From positions 3,478,001 through 3,542,000 of the forward strand of contig NZ_CP019427.1 of the NCBI RefSeq assembly GCF_009834545.1: a DNA stretch of 64,000 bases, written 5' to 3'. The notes under the pieces are model-generated. The model saw nothing but the letters and a program-made list of their open reading frames with translations, did not search any database and had not been told where the DNA came from. Of this stretch, positions 35,322 to 43,750 are shown piece by piece (the first letter of the stretch is position 1; each line of letters opens with the position of its first letter). The DNA is from Pseudomonas sp. S04. GTDB lineage: Bacteria; Pseudomonadota; Gammaproteobacteria; Pseudomonadales; Pseudomonadaceae. A program made the position numbers and the translations under genes.

Positions 35322-36977
35322 ATGAAACGGCTCTCACATCGTACCAAGTTCTACCTTGCGTGCTCATTGCTCATCGCCCTCAACGTTGCCCATGCAGCCC
35401 AGACCGAAAAACCCAATATCCTGTTCATAGTCTCCGACGATACCGGCTACGGTGACCTCGGCCCTTATGGCGGCGGTGTAGGTCGCGGCATGCCGACACC
35501 GAGCATCGACGAACTTGCGGCGCAAGGCACCACTTTCTTTTCGTTCTATGCCCAACCCAGCTGCACTCCCGGCCGGGCAGCCATGCAGACCGGGCGCATT
35601 CCCAACCGCAGCGGCATGACCACTGTGGCATTTCAGGGCCAGGGTGGCGGTTTGCCGGCAGCCGAATGGACCCTTGCCTCCGTTCTCAAGACCGGTGGCT
35701 ACGACACTTACTTCACCGGCAAGTGGCACCTGGGCGAAGCCGATTACGCCATGCCCAATGCCCAGGGCTACGACGTCATGAAGTACGTCGGCCTTTATCA
35801 CCTCAACGCCTACACCTATGCCGATCCAGAATGGTTCCCGGACATGGACCCCGAGACCCGCGCCATGTTCGCCAATGTCACCAAGGGCGCGCTGTCCGGC
35901 AAGGCAGGTGAAAAACCGGTCGAGGAATTCAAGATCAACGGCGAGTATGTCGATACGCCGGTTATCGATGGAAAACCCGGTGTGGTCGGGATTCCCTACT
36001 TTGACGGATATGTCGAGAAAGCCGCCATGGAGTTTCTCGATACCGCCGCCAAGTCCGACAAGCCGTTTTTCATCAACGTCAACTTCATGAAAGTGCATCA
36101 GCCGAATTTGCCGGCACCGGAATTCGTACATAAGTCGATTTCCAAATCCAAGTACGCCGACTCGGTGGTGGAACTCGACACCCGGATTGGCCGCATCATG
36201 GACAAGCTCAAAGCGCTGGGCATGGATAAGAACACCCTGGTGGTTTACACCACCGACAACGGCGCTTGGCAGGACGTTTATCCGGATGCCGGCTATACGC
36301 CCTTCCGCGGCACCAAAGGCACGGTACGCGAAGGTGGCAACCGAGTACCGGCAATCATGGTATGGCCGGAAAAAATCAAACCTGCGATGAAAAACCACGA
36401 CATCATCGGAGGCCTGGATCTGATGGCGACATTCGCGTCGGTGGCCGGCATTAAACTGCCGGAGAAAGACCGCGAAGGTCAGCCGATCATGTTCGACAGC
36501 TACGACATGACCCCGGTATTGCTGGGGACCGGCCCCTCACCCCGCAAGGAGTGGTTCTATTTCACGGAAAACGAACTGTCGCCCGGTGCCGCCCGTGTCG
36601 GCAACTTCAAGGCCGTTTTCAACCTGCGCGGCGATGACGGCGCCCAGACCGGTGGCCTGGCGGTCGACTCCAATCAGGGCTGGAAAGGCGCCAGCAAGTA
36701 CGTGGCAACCGTACCGCAGGTCTTCGACTTGCTGCAGGACCCGCAGGAGCGCTATGACATCTTCATGAACAACTTTACCGAACGCACTTGGTCGATGGTT
36801 CCTATCAGCATCGCCATCAGCAACTTGATGAAGACCTACGTGCAATACCCGCCTCGCAAGATGCAAAGCATGACTTACGACGGACCGATCGAGCTGTCGA
36901 AATATCAAAAGTTCCAGTCGGTTCGAGAGGAACTGCAAAAAGAAGGCATTCACTTGCCGATGCCCGCCGGAAACTAG
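35322..36977 (+). CDS. Periplasmic arylsulfatase (type I, formylglycine-dependent)
   Basis: This 551-residue protein has a signal peptide (cleavage after AHA near residue 25) and the sulfatase core. Calcium ligands D39 and D40 lie in VSDDTGYGDLGPYGG. The formylglycine site is C81 in PSCTPGRAAMQTGR (CxPxR), K134 and H136 are in FTGKWHLG, and D-N appears in YTTDNGAW. C81 must be oxidised to formylglycine by a maturase encoded elsewhere. It hydrolyses sulfate esters to release sulfate. It is divergent from a FadL-type channel. The substrate class is not visible; size and C-terminal extension resemble arylsulfatases of sulfur-scavenging pseudomonads. Confidence 0.92.
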   Translation: MKRLSHRTKFYLACSLLIALNVAHAAQTEKPNILFIVSDDTGYGDLGPYGGGVGRGMPTPSIDELAAQGTTFFSFYAQPSCTPGRAAMQTGRIPNRSGMTTVAFQGQGGGLPAAEWTLASVLKTGGYDTYFTGKWHLGEADYAMPNAQGYDVMKYVGLYHLNAYTYADPEWFPDMDPETRAMFANVTKGALSGKAGEKPVEEFKINGEYVDTPVIDGKPGVVGIPYFDGYVEKAAMEFLDTAAKSDKPFFINVNFMKVHQPNLPAPEFVHKSISKSKYADSVVELDTRIGRIMDKLKALGMDKNTLVVYTTDNGAWQDVYPDAGYTPFRGTKGTVREGGNRVPAIMVWPEKIKPAMKNHDIIGGLDLMATFASVAGIKLPEKDREGQPIMFDSYDMTPVLLGTGPSPRKEWFYFTENELSPGAARVGNFKAVFNLRGDDGAQTGGLAVDSNQGWKGASKYVATVPQVFDLLQDPQERYDIFMNNFTERTWSMVPISIAISNLMKTYVQYPPRKMQSMTYDGPIELSKYQKFQSVREELQKEGIHLPMPAGN

Positions 36978-36991
36978 TTAAGCAGGCAATG

Positions 36992-37019
36992 AGCGGCGGC
37001 TTTATCTACGGCCGCCGCT
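36992..37019 (+). terminator. Hairpin downstream of the sulfatase
   Basis: AGCGGCGGC (36992-37000) and GCCGCCGCT (37011-37019) form a nine-base perfect stem with a ten-base loop, 14 bases past the sulfatase stop. No T-tract follows, so it may rather stabilise the mRNA end. Confidence 0.5.
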
Positions 37020-37077
37020 TAATGACAGCGTCAACCGTGTTCTTTCGCAGAAATATCGGGTCATGCCCAGTGTCCAG

Positions 37078-37269
37078 TCAGTGCCAGGCGGTTCGCGAAG
37101 GCAGGACACCCTGCACGGCGCTGCAAAAAATCTGGCAATATTCGGCCGCACTGAGGACACAGGCATTACTGTCCGAAGAGGAGATACCGGCGAGCACCTG
37201 CTCCCCGACCCATGCCGCAGCCTCTGCATCGAGACCGATTTCATTCAGTGAATGAGCAATCCCCAGCAA
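37078..37269 (-). CDS. Possible small protein or gene remnant
   Basis: A 63-codon frame beginning at TTG 37269 encodes LGIAHSLNEIGLDAEAAAWV and later SAAEYCQIFCSAVQGVL. The codon choice looks Pseudomonas-like, but there is no ribosome site and a stop lies two codons upstream. It may be the surviving 3' part of a lost gene. I do not recognise a family. It fills most of the 380-base interval between the sulfatase and the efflux gene. Confidence 0.3.
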   Translation of the reverse strand: MLGIAHSLNEIGLDAEAAAWVGEQVLAGISSSDSNACVLSAAEYCQIFCSAVQGVLPSRTAWH

Positions 37270-37333
37270 TCGGCTAGGGCTAGACTGTTACTTTGTGGGA
37301 AATGAACCTCTGCCGTTTCTGCTTATTTCAGTT

Positions 37334-37349
37334 AAATAGATCTGTCCCC
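37334..37349. repeat. Half-copy of the GGGGAC(G/A)GAT repeat
   Basis: AAATAGATCTGTCCCC matches AAATAAATCCGTCCCC at 4785-4800 in 14 of 16 positions. It lies nine bases beyond the stop of the efflux outer-membrane gene. A partner arm is not visible nearby. Confidence 0.55.
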
Positions 37350-37357
37350 TCTTGGGG

Positions 37358-38785
37358 TTACCATCCGCCACCGAGTGCTTTGAATGCAGCAACCGCCGAG
37401 CGCGCCGATTCCGTTTGTGCCTGGGCCCGGGCGTCGGATGTCTGCAGGAGCTTTTCATCGGCACGTAGCACCTCAATCAAGCTGATCGCGCCTTTTTGAT
37501 ATCCCATGAATGAGGATTGTCTCGCTAAGGCAAGAGCGGTTTCACCTCTGCCCAGCGTGGCAGCCTGGGCTTGGCGATTGGCCAAGGAGGAGAAGGCGTT
37601 CTCAACATCTGCAGTGGCTTGCAGGACTGACTGGCGGTAAGCGGCCAGGGCTTGCGCTTCGCTGCCCTTGGCCTGCTCGATCTGAGCGTTTACTCGGCCG
37701 AAATCGAAAAGCCTCCATCGCAGCCCTAGTACGGCTGCCGATTGGCTCGCTCCGCTGCTGAACAGATTAGCGCTTGAAACGGCTGTCGCACTGCCCAGCA
37801 ACGCACTAAGGGAGAGCTTCGGGTAATACTCGCTCATCGCCATTCCAATGCGCGCACTTGAGGCGGCGAGGCGACGCTCAGCCACGATGAGGTCAGGCCT
37901 GCGGCGCAGCAGATCCGCGGGTGTACCGGTCGACGTCAACTGCGCAGGTTGCGGAATACCTTTGGCTGTCGCCAAGGTTTGACGATGGGTGCCGGGGGGG
38001 ACGCCCAGCATTATGTCCAGCGCATTCATGGCCGCATCAAGTCCGGTGCGCAGGACCGGCACGCTCGCCTGGGCCTGCGCAAGCTCGCCCTCGGTCTGGC
38101 GCAGTTGGTATTGCGCAGCCAGACCCTTGCCGTAAAGCAGCTGAACCTTGTCTAGCAGATCCTCCTGCGTTTTGACCTGTTGCTGGGCAATGGCCAATCG
38201 GGTTTGCAGGCCCCGGATGGTGATGTAGGTATCAGCCGTCAGAGCGGCGACTGCAAGCCTTGCTGCAACGACACTTGCTTCAGAGGCCTCGTACTCAGCC
38301 AATGCAGCCTGTCTGCCGCGGCGCAGACCGCCGAACACATCCAACTCCCAGCTTGCGCTGAGGTCAGCTTCGTAGGCGTTGCCGTAGCGATCATAGCCGG
38401 GCGTCGAGTCAAGGACTTGGCCGAGTGGCGTTTCAACTGATTGATAGGCACGTGCCGCTTGGGCGCTGGTGCTGCCCGAGGGTAGAAGTGCCGCCGTTGC
38501 AATGCCCAGTGCTGCCCGTGCCTGGGTGAGTTGCGCATTGGCCTGGGCCAGGTTGAGATTCTTGATCAGGGCCTGTGAGACAAAGTCGCTGAGCATGGGA
38601 TCTGCGAAACCTTCCCACCAAACGACATTGCTTGCTGAGCGCACGGTAATATTCGGTTCTTTACCCGGTTGCGTCAGAAAACGATCATTGATTGGAGCAT
38701 CTGGACGCTGATAATCCGGACCTACGGCGCAACTCGCCAGTAGGCCGGTACTTATGACCAGTGCGTACGTAGAGAGCGGGCGCAT
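37358..38785 (-). CDS. RND efflux outer-membrane lipoprotein (NodT/OprM-type)
   Basis: This 475-residue outer-membrane factor has a lipobox LLASC at about residues 15-19, then CAVGPDYQRPDAP, and two repeats of the TolC coiled-coil/barrel unit (ALIKNLNLAQANAQLTQARAALG; ADVENAFSSLANRQAQAA). DLLRRRPDLIVAERRLAAS is a family signature. It would form the outer-membrane exit duct for the adaptor and pump encoded on the opposite strand past tetR. Its promoter is the strong TTGACA/TAATAT pair at 38819-38846, overlapped by the TetR-type operator. Confidence 0.93.
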   Translation of the reverse strand: MRPLSTYALVISTGLLASCAVGPDYQRPDAPINDRFLTQPGKEPNITVRSASNVVWWEGFADPMLSDFVSQALIKNLNLAQANAQLTQARAALGIATAALLPSGSTSAQAARAYQSVETPLGQVLDSTPGYDRYGNAYEADLSASWELDVFGGLRRGRQAALAEYEASEASVVAARLAVAALTADTYITIRGLQTRLAIAQQQVKTQEDLLDKVQLLYGKGLAAQYQLRQTEGELAQAQASVPVLRTGLDAAMNALDIMLGVPPGTHRQTLATAKGIPQPAQLTSTGTPADLLRRRPDLIVAERRLAASSARIGMAMSEYYPKLSLSALLGSATAVSSANLFSSGASQSAAVLGLRWRLFDFGRVNAQIEQAKGSEAQALAAYRQSVLQATADVENAFSSLANRQAQAATLGRGETALALARQSSFMGYQKGAISLIEVLRADEKLLQTSDARAQAQTESARSAVAAFKALGGGW

Positions 38786-38812
38786 TGAACTTCCCCTGAG
38801 CAGATTTAAGTT

Positions 38813-38846
38813 GTGACGATATTACAATATGGTCACTCGTTGTCAA
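38813..38846 (-). promoter_or_regulatory. Operator 1 (GTGAC-N14-GTCAC) over the outer-membrane-factor promoter
   Basis: The palindrome spans 38813-38836: GTGAC, inner ATATT/AATAT arms, and GTCAC, nearly perfect over 24 bp. On the minus strand -35 TTGACA (38846-38841) and -10 TAATAT (38824-38819) are 16 bp apart, so a bound repressor would cover the -10 and spacer. It lies between the divergent outer-membrane-factor and tetR start codons. A second site with the same outer arms and length is at 39494-39517. Confidence 0.85.
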
Positions 38847-38874
38847 TCAGGGCTCGTGGAGCTAAGCTGCAAAT

Positions 38875-39489
38875 ATGACTAATCAATCGAAGACGACCCC
38901 GGCACGCGGTCCATCGGACCATAGCGTGCGTGACCAGGTCGTGGAAGCGGCCACCCAGCACTTCGGACACTACGGATACGAGAAGACCACGGTCTCCGAT
39001 CTGGCCAAGGCCATTGGCTTCTCCAAAGCCTATATCTACAAATTCTTTGACTCCAAACAGGCTATCGGTGAGGTGATTTGCGCCAACAGGCTGGCAATGA
39101 TCATGGCCATCGTGGAGGCGGCGATCGCGGATGCGCCAACGGCCTCCGAGAAGCTGCGGCGCTTGTTCCGCGCGCTCGTCGAGGCAGGCAGCGACCTGTT
39201 TTTTCACGACCGCAAGCTCTATGACATCGCCGCTGTCGCGGGTCGCGACCAGTGGCCCTCTGCCAAGGCACACGACGAGCGCCTGCGCCTGCTGGTCCAG
39301 GAGATTGTTCTCGAAGGGCGGCAGTTGGGCGAGTTCGAGCGCAAGACTCCCCTGGATGAGGCTGTCCAGGCGATTCATCTGGTTATGCGCCCCTACATCA
39401 GCCCAGTGCAGTTGCAGTACAACCTGGACATCGTCACGACGGCCCCGGTGCACCTGTCGGCCCTGATACTGCGTAGCCTGGCGCCTTGA
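38875..39489 (+). CDS. TetR-family repressor of the RND efflux genes
   Basis: This 204-residue regulator has an N-terminal helix-turn-helix (VVEAATQHFGHYGYEKTTVSDLAKAIGFSKAYIYKFFDSKQAIG) and a helical ligand-binding domain. It lies between the divergent outer-membrane-factor gene and the adaptor-pump operon, with matching operators on both sides (38813 and 39494). I infer that it represses both arms and is released by a pump substrate. Confidence 0.92.
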   Translation: MTNQSKTTPARGPSDHSVRDQVVEAATQHFGHYGYEKTTVSDLAKAIGFSKAYIYKFFDSKQAIGEVICANRLAMIMAIVEAAIADAPTASEKLRRLFRALVEAGSDLFFHDRKLYDIAAVAGRDQWPSAKAHDERLRLLVQEIVLEGRQLGEFERKTPLDEAVQAIHLVMRPYISPVQLQYNLDIVTTAPVHLSALILRSLAP

Positions 39490-39493
39490 GGCG

Positions 39494-39517
39494 GTGACTA
39501 TTGACTATATTGGTCAC
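39494..39517 (+). promoter_or_regulatory. Operator 2 (GTGAC-N14-GTCAC) before the adaptor-pump operon
   Basis: GTGAC (39494-39498) and GTCAC (39513-39517) have the same 14-base spacing as operator 1, but with less internal symmetry. A -35-like TTGACT (39501-39506) lies inside it, so binding would block the adaptor-pump promoter. The site starts five bases after the tetR stop. Confidence 0.8.
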
Positions 39518-39565
39518 TAAATAGAGAATCGGTTCCCTGTTCACTTGATATGAGTCAGGGATCCC

Positions 39566-40672
39566 ATGCTTCGGTCCAGATCTGCAACCATTGCCGTTTG
39601 CTTATTGCCTTTCGTTTTGACTGCCTGCGGCGAATCGTCGAGCGCGCGCGATCCGCGAACTCAACCGCCCCTGGTAAGAGCCGCTACTGTCGCGAGCGCT
39701 GATGGCGCATCGCGCTCGTTTACCGGTGTGGTGGTCGCTCGTGTGCAAAGCGATTTGGGCTTTCGCGTGTCGGGGAAGGTGCTGGAGCGCTTGGTTGATA
39801 CCGGGCAGGCAGTCAAACGGGGCCAGCCCCTGATGCGCCTGGATCCCATTGACCTTGGTCTCCAGGCTCAAGCCCAGGTGCAAGCCGTTGCGGCCGCGGC
39901 TGCCCGGGCCAAACAAACAGCCGATGACGAAGCGCGTAACCGCGAACTGGTCGCCGCCGGTGCAATCTCTGCCTCGGCGTACGACCGGATCAAATCCATG
40001 GCTGACACGGCAAAGGCAGACCTCAACGCGGCGCAAGCCCAGGCCAATGTCGCTCGCAACGCCACTGGGTACGCCCTTTTGCTCGCCGATGCCGACGGTG
40101 TAGTGATTGACACGTTGGCCGAGCCTGGGCAGGTCGTCAGTGCCGGTCAACCCGTTGTCAGGTTAGCGAAGGCCGGGCCACGGGAGGCTATCGTCCATTT
40201 GCCCGAAACGTTGCGCCCCGCTGTTGGCGCCCAGGCTCAGGCCAAATTGTACGGCAATGGTACGACGACACTCCCTGCGAAGCTGAGGTTGCTGTCCGAC
40301 GCAGCTGATCCGCTCACGCGTACGTTCGAAGCGCGCTATGTGCTCGATGACTCAAGCGCCAACCCGCCGCTGGGATCTACCGTCACGCTGCGCATCGCTG
40401 ACGACACGCCTGCCCAGCTTGCGCTTGCGGTTCCAATGGCCGCCATCTACGACGCCGGTAAGGGGCCGGGCGTATGGATCGTAACGGGCACGCCAGCAAT
40501 CGTCTCATGGCGCGCTGTGCAACTGCTGGGGTTGAGCGACGAGTCGGCGGCGGTCAGTGGCGACCTCAAGCCCGGTCAACAGATCGTTGCCTTGGGAGCG
40601 CATCTGCTCCACGAGGGTGAGGAGGTGCTGGTCCAGCAACCGGATCACGTTATCAAAGGGGAACGACCATGA
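39566..40672 (+). CDS. RND periplasmic adaptor lipoprotein (MFP)
   Basis: This 368-residue protein has a lipobox VLTAC (Cys near residue 21). The HlyD-type lipoyl half-motifs are VSGKVLERLVDTGQAVKRGQPLMRLDP and ADGVVIDTLAEPGQVVSAGQPVVRLA, with a helical hairpin between them and beta-barrel and membrane-proximal domains after. It bridges the pump and outer-membrane factor. Its stop overlaps the pump ATG (ATGA), so the two are co-translated. Confidence 0.93.
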   Translation: MLRSRSATIAVCLLPFVLTACGESSSARDPRTQPPLVRAATVASADGASRSFTGVVVARVQSDLGFRVSGKVLERLVDTGQAVKRGQPLMRLDPIDLGLQAQAQVQAVAAAAARAKQTADDEARNRELVAAGAISASAYDRIKSMADTAKADLNAAQAQANVARNATGYALLLADADGVVIDTLAEPGQVVSAGQPVVRLAKAGPREAIVHLPETLRPAVGAQAQAKLYGNGTTTLPAKLRLLSDAADPLTRTFEARYVLDDSSANPPLGSTVTLRIADDTPAQLALAVPMAAIYDAGKGPGVWIVTGTPAIVSWRAVQLLGLSDESAAVSGDLKPGQQIVALGAHLLHEGEEVLVQQPDHVIKGERP

Positions 40673-43600
40673 GCGGGGGCCGTTTCAACCTTTCTGCACT
40701 GGCCGTTCGCGAACGGTCCATCACGCTGTTCCTGATTTTTTTGATCGGCGTGGCGGGAACGCTTTCATTTTTTAAACTGGGCCGCGCAGAAGACCCGCCA
40801 TTCACCGTCAAACAGATGACCGTGATTTCCGTATGGCCAGGTGCGACCGCGCAAGAGATGCAGGACCAGGTCGCTGAACCGCTTGAAAAGCGCCTGCAGG
40901 AATTGAAATGGTATGACCGTAGCGAGACCTACACCCGGCCAGGCCTGGCTTTCACCATGGTCTCACTCTTGGATAAAACCCCACCTTCGCAAGTGCAGGA
41001 GGAGTTTTATCAAGCGCGTAAAAAACTCAATGATGCATCGAAAAGCTTACCTGCGGGCGTCATCGGCCCGCTGGTCAATGATGAATTCTCGGACGTGACC
41101 TTCGCCCTTTTTGCGCTAAAGGCTAAAGGTGAACCTCAACGCTTACTCGTGCGCGATGCTGAATCGCTGCGCCAGCGTTTGCTTCATGTACCGGGTGTGA
41201 AAAAGATCAATATCATCGGTGAACAAGCCGAGCGGATCTTTGTATCGTTCTCCCATGAGCGGTTGGCCACCCTGGGTATCTCTGTGCAGGAGATTTTTTC
41301 GGCACTCAATAACCAGAACGTTTTGACCCCTGCCGGTTCGATTGAAACCAGCGGGGCCCAGGTGTTTCTCCGTCTGGATGGGGCCCTCGACACACTGGGG
41401 AAAATCCGCAACACACCCATTGTGGCGCGGGGCAAAACCCTGAAGCTATCAGACGTCGCGACAGTCGAGCGTGGGTACGAAGACCCCGCGACTTTTCTGG
41501 TGCGCAACCAGGGTGAACCGGCCCTGTTGTTGGGCGTCGTGATGCGCGACGGCTGGAACGGCCTGGACCTGGGTAAAGCGCTGGATGCCGAAACGGCCAA
41601 AATCAATCAAGGCATGCCGTTGGGAATGACGCTTGCGAAGGTCACTGACCAATCGGTGAACATCAGTTCGGCCGTTGATGAGTTCATGATCAAATTCTTC
41701 GTCGCGCTGCTGGTGGTGATGCTGGTCTGCTTCCTCAGTATGGGCTGGCGAGTGGGTGTGGTCGTCGCCGCGGCCGTGCCGCTGACACTGGCGATTGTCT
41801 TCGTGGTGATGGCGGCCACAGGCAAGAACTTTGACCGAATTACCCTGGGGTCATTAATCCTCGCGCTGGGCCTGTTAGTGGATGACGCGATCATTGCCAT
41901 CGAAATGATGGTGGTGAAGATGGAAGAAGGTTACGACCGCTTCAAGGCATCCGCTTACGCCTGGAGCCACACCGCAGCGCCGATGCTTGCCGGTACATTA
42001 GTGACCGCTGTCGGCTTCATGCCCAACGGTTTTGCGCAGTCGACTGCTGGCGAGTACACCAGCAACATGTTCTGGATTGTCGGCATCGCGTTGATTGCCT
42101 CCTGGGTAGTTGCAGTGGTCTTCACGCCTTATCTGGGGGTGAAGCTGTTGCCTGCAATCAAGCCCGTTGCAGGGGGACATGCCGCTATTTATGACACCAC
42201 CCACTACAACCGTTTTCGAGGACTGCTGGCTCAGGTGATTGCCCGCAAATGGTGGGTGGCAGGTGCGGTGATCGCTGCGTTTGTGGTGGCGATTCTCGGG
42301 ATGGGATTGGTTAAGAAACAGTTTTTCCCGACATCGGATCGTCCCGAAGTACTGATCGAAGTGCAAATGCCCTACGGCACCGCCATTGCGGTGACCAGCG
42401 CCACGACAGCTAAAATCGAGGCATGGCTGCAACAGCAGGATGCAGCAAAGATCGTCACGTCTTATATCGGCCAGGGTTCGCCGCGTTTTTATCTGGCAAT
42501 GGCACCAGAGCTACCGGACCCATCGTTCGCCAAGATCGTTGTACTGACGCAAAGCCAGGAGGCACGCGAGTCTCTCAAGCTACGGATTCGTGAGGCTGTT
42601 GCTCAAGGGCTCGCACCTGAGGCTCGGGTTCGAGTTACGCAACTTGTGTTCGGTCCTTACTCACCGTTTCCGGTTGCGTATCGGGTGACGGGGCCGAATG
42701 CCGACACGTTGCGAGAGATCGCTGGGCGAATTGAAACCGTCATGCAGGCGAGTCCGCTGATGCGCACCGTCAACAGCGATTGGGGGCCACGAACGCCCAC
42801 GCTGCATTTCTCTGTGGATCAGGATCGATTGCAGGCGTTCGGGCTGACGTCGAGCGCAGTTGCCCAGCAATTACAGTTCCTGCTCTCAGGTATCCCGATC
42901 ACTTCTGTGCGCGAAGACATTCGTTCAGTGCAGGTGGTGGGGCGAGCAGCGGGTGATATTCGGTTGGATCCTGCGAAGATCGAGGGTTTCACACTGGTGG
43001 GCGCCGCCGGCCAGCGCATTCCCCTTTCACAGATAGGTGAGGTCAGGGTACGTATGGAGGACCCGATTCTGCGCCGTCGAGACCGGGCACCGACCATCAC
43101 CGTACGCGGTGACATTGCCGAGGATCTGCAACCACCGGATGTTTCCAACAAGATAATGAAAGAACTGCTGCCGATCATCGCCAGCCTTCCAGATGGCTAT
43201 CGCATCGAGCAGGCCGGATCTATTGAAGAGTCGGCTAAGGCCACTGTGGCATTGGCACCACTGTTTCCGATCATGATCGCAATCACCTTGCTGATCATCA
43301 TCCTTCAGGTACGTTCGATGTCGGCGATGGTGATGGTGTTTTTCACCGCACCGCTGGGATTGATTGGAGTAGTGCCAACCCTGCTGCTGTTCAACCAGCC
43401 ATTCGGGATCAACGCCCTTGTCGGGCTGATCGCACTTTCCGGGATCCTGATGCGCAACACGTTGATCCTGATCGGGCAAATCGATCACAACGTCAAGGAC
43501 GGGCTTGAGCCGTTCAATGCGGTGGTCGAAGCGACTGTACAGCGCGCTCGCCCGGTATTGCTCACAGCAGTTGCGGCGATCCTGGCATTCATCCCGCTCA

Positions 43601-43737
43601 CGCACTCAGTGTTCTGGGGCACGCTGGCTTACACCTTGATTGGCGGCACCCTCGTGGGGACCGTCATGACGCTGGTGTTCCTGCCAGCGATGTACTCCAT
43701 CTGGTTCAAGATTCGCCCGGTGAAAGCGGCAAATTGA
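40669..43737 (+). CDS. RND efflux pump inner-membrane transporter
   Basis: This 1022-residue AcrB-type protein has 12 membrane segments and two large periplasmic loops. The proton-relay aspartates D405-D406 lie in LGLLVDDAIIAIE in TM4. The N-terminus has the usual membrane segment followed by PPFTVKQMTVISVWPGATAQEMQDQVAEPLEKRL. It drives export from the inner leaflet or periplasm using the proton gradient. Length is typical. Sequence details place it outside the MexB/AcrB core, nearer the VexF/TriC-like pumps in feel, but I cannot assign a substrate. An IS element starts 13 bases past its stop. Confidence 0.94.
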   Translation: MSGGRFNLSALAVRERSITLFLIFLIGVAGTLSFFKLGRAEDPPFTVKQMTVISVWPGATAQEMQDQVAEPLEKRLQELKWYDRSETYTRPGLAFTMVSLLDKTPPSQVQEEFYQARKKLNDASKSLPAGVIGPLVNDEFSDVTFALFALKAKGEPQRLLVRDAESLRQRLLHVPGVKKINIIGEQAERIFVSFSHERLATLGISVQEIFSALNNQNVLTPAGSIETSGAQVFLRLDGALDTLGKIRNTPIVARGKTLKLSDVATVERGYEDPATFLVRNQGEPALLLGVVMRDGWNGLDLGKALDAETAKINQGMPLGMTLAKVTDQSVNISSAVDEFMIKFFVALLVVMLVCFLSMGWRVGVVVAAAVPLTLAIVFVVMAATGKNFDRITLGSLILALGLLVDDAIIAIEMMVVKMEEGYDRFKASAYAWSHTAAPMLAGTLVTAVGFMPNGFAQSTAGEYTSNMFWIVGIALIASWVVAVVFTPYLGVKLLPAIKPVAGGHAAIYDTTHYNRFRGLLAQVIARKWWVAGAVIAAFVVAILGMGLVKKQFFPTSDRPEVLIEVQMPYGTAIAVTSATTAKIEAWLQQQDAAKIVTSYIGQGSPRFYLAMAPELPDPSFAKIVVLTQSQEARESLKLRIREAVAQGLAPEARVRVTQLVFGPYSPFPVAYRVTGPNADTLREIAGRIETVMQASPLMRTVNSDWGPRTPTLHFSVDQDRLQAFGLTSSAVAQQLQFLLSGIPITSVREDIRSVQVVGRAAGDIRLDPAKIEGFTLVGAAGQRIPLSQIGEVRVRMEDPILRRRDRAPTITVRGDIAEDLQPPDVSNKIMKELLPIIASLPDGYRIEQAGSIEESAKATVALAPLFPIMIAITLLIIILQVRSMSAMVMVFFTAPLGLIGVVPTLLLFNQPFGINALVGLIALSGILMRNTLILIGQIDHNVKDGLEPFNAVVEATVQRARPVLLTAVAAILAFIPLTHSVFWGTLAYTLIGGTLVGTVMTLVFLPAMYSIWFKIRPVKAAN

Positions 43738-43750
43738 CTGCAAAAAAAAA

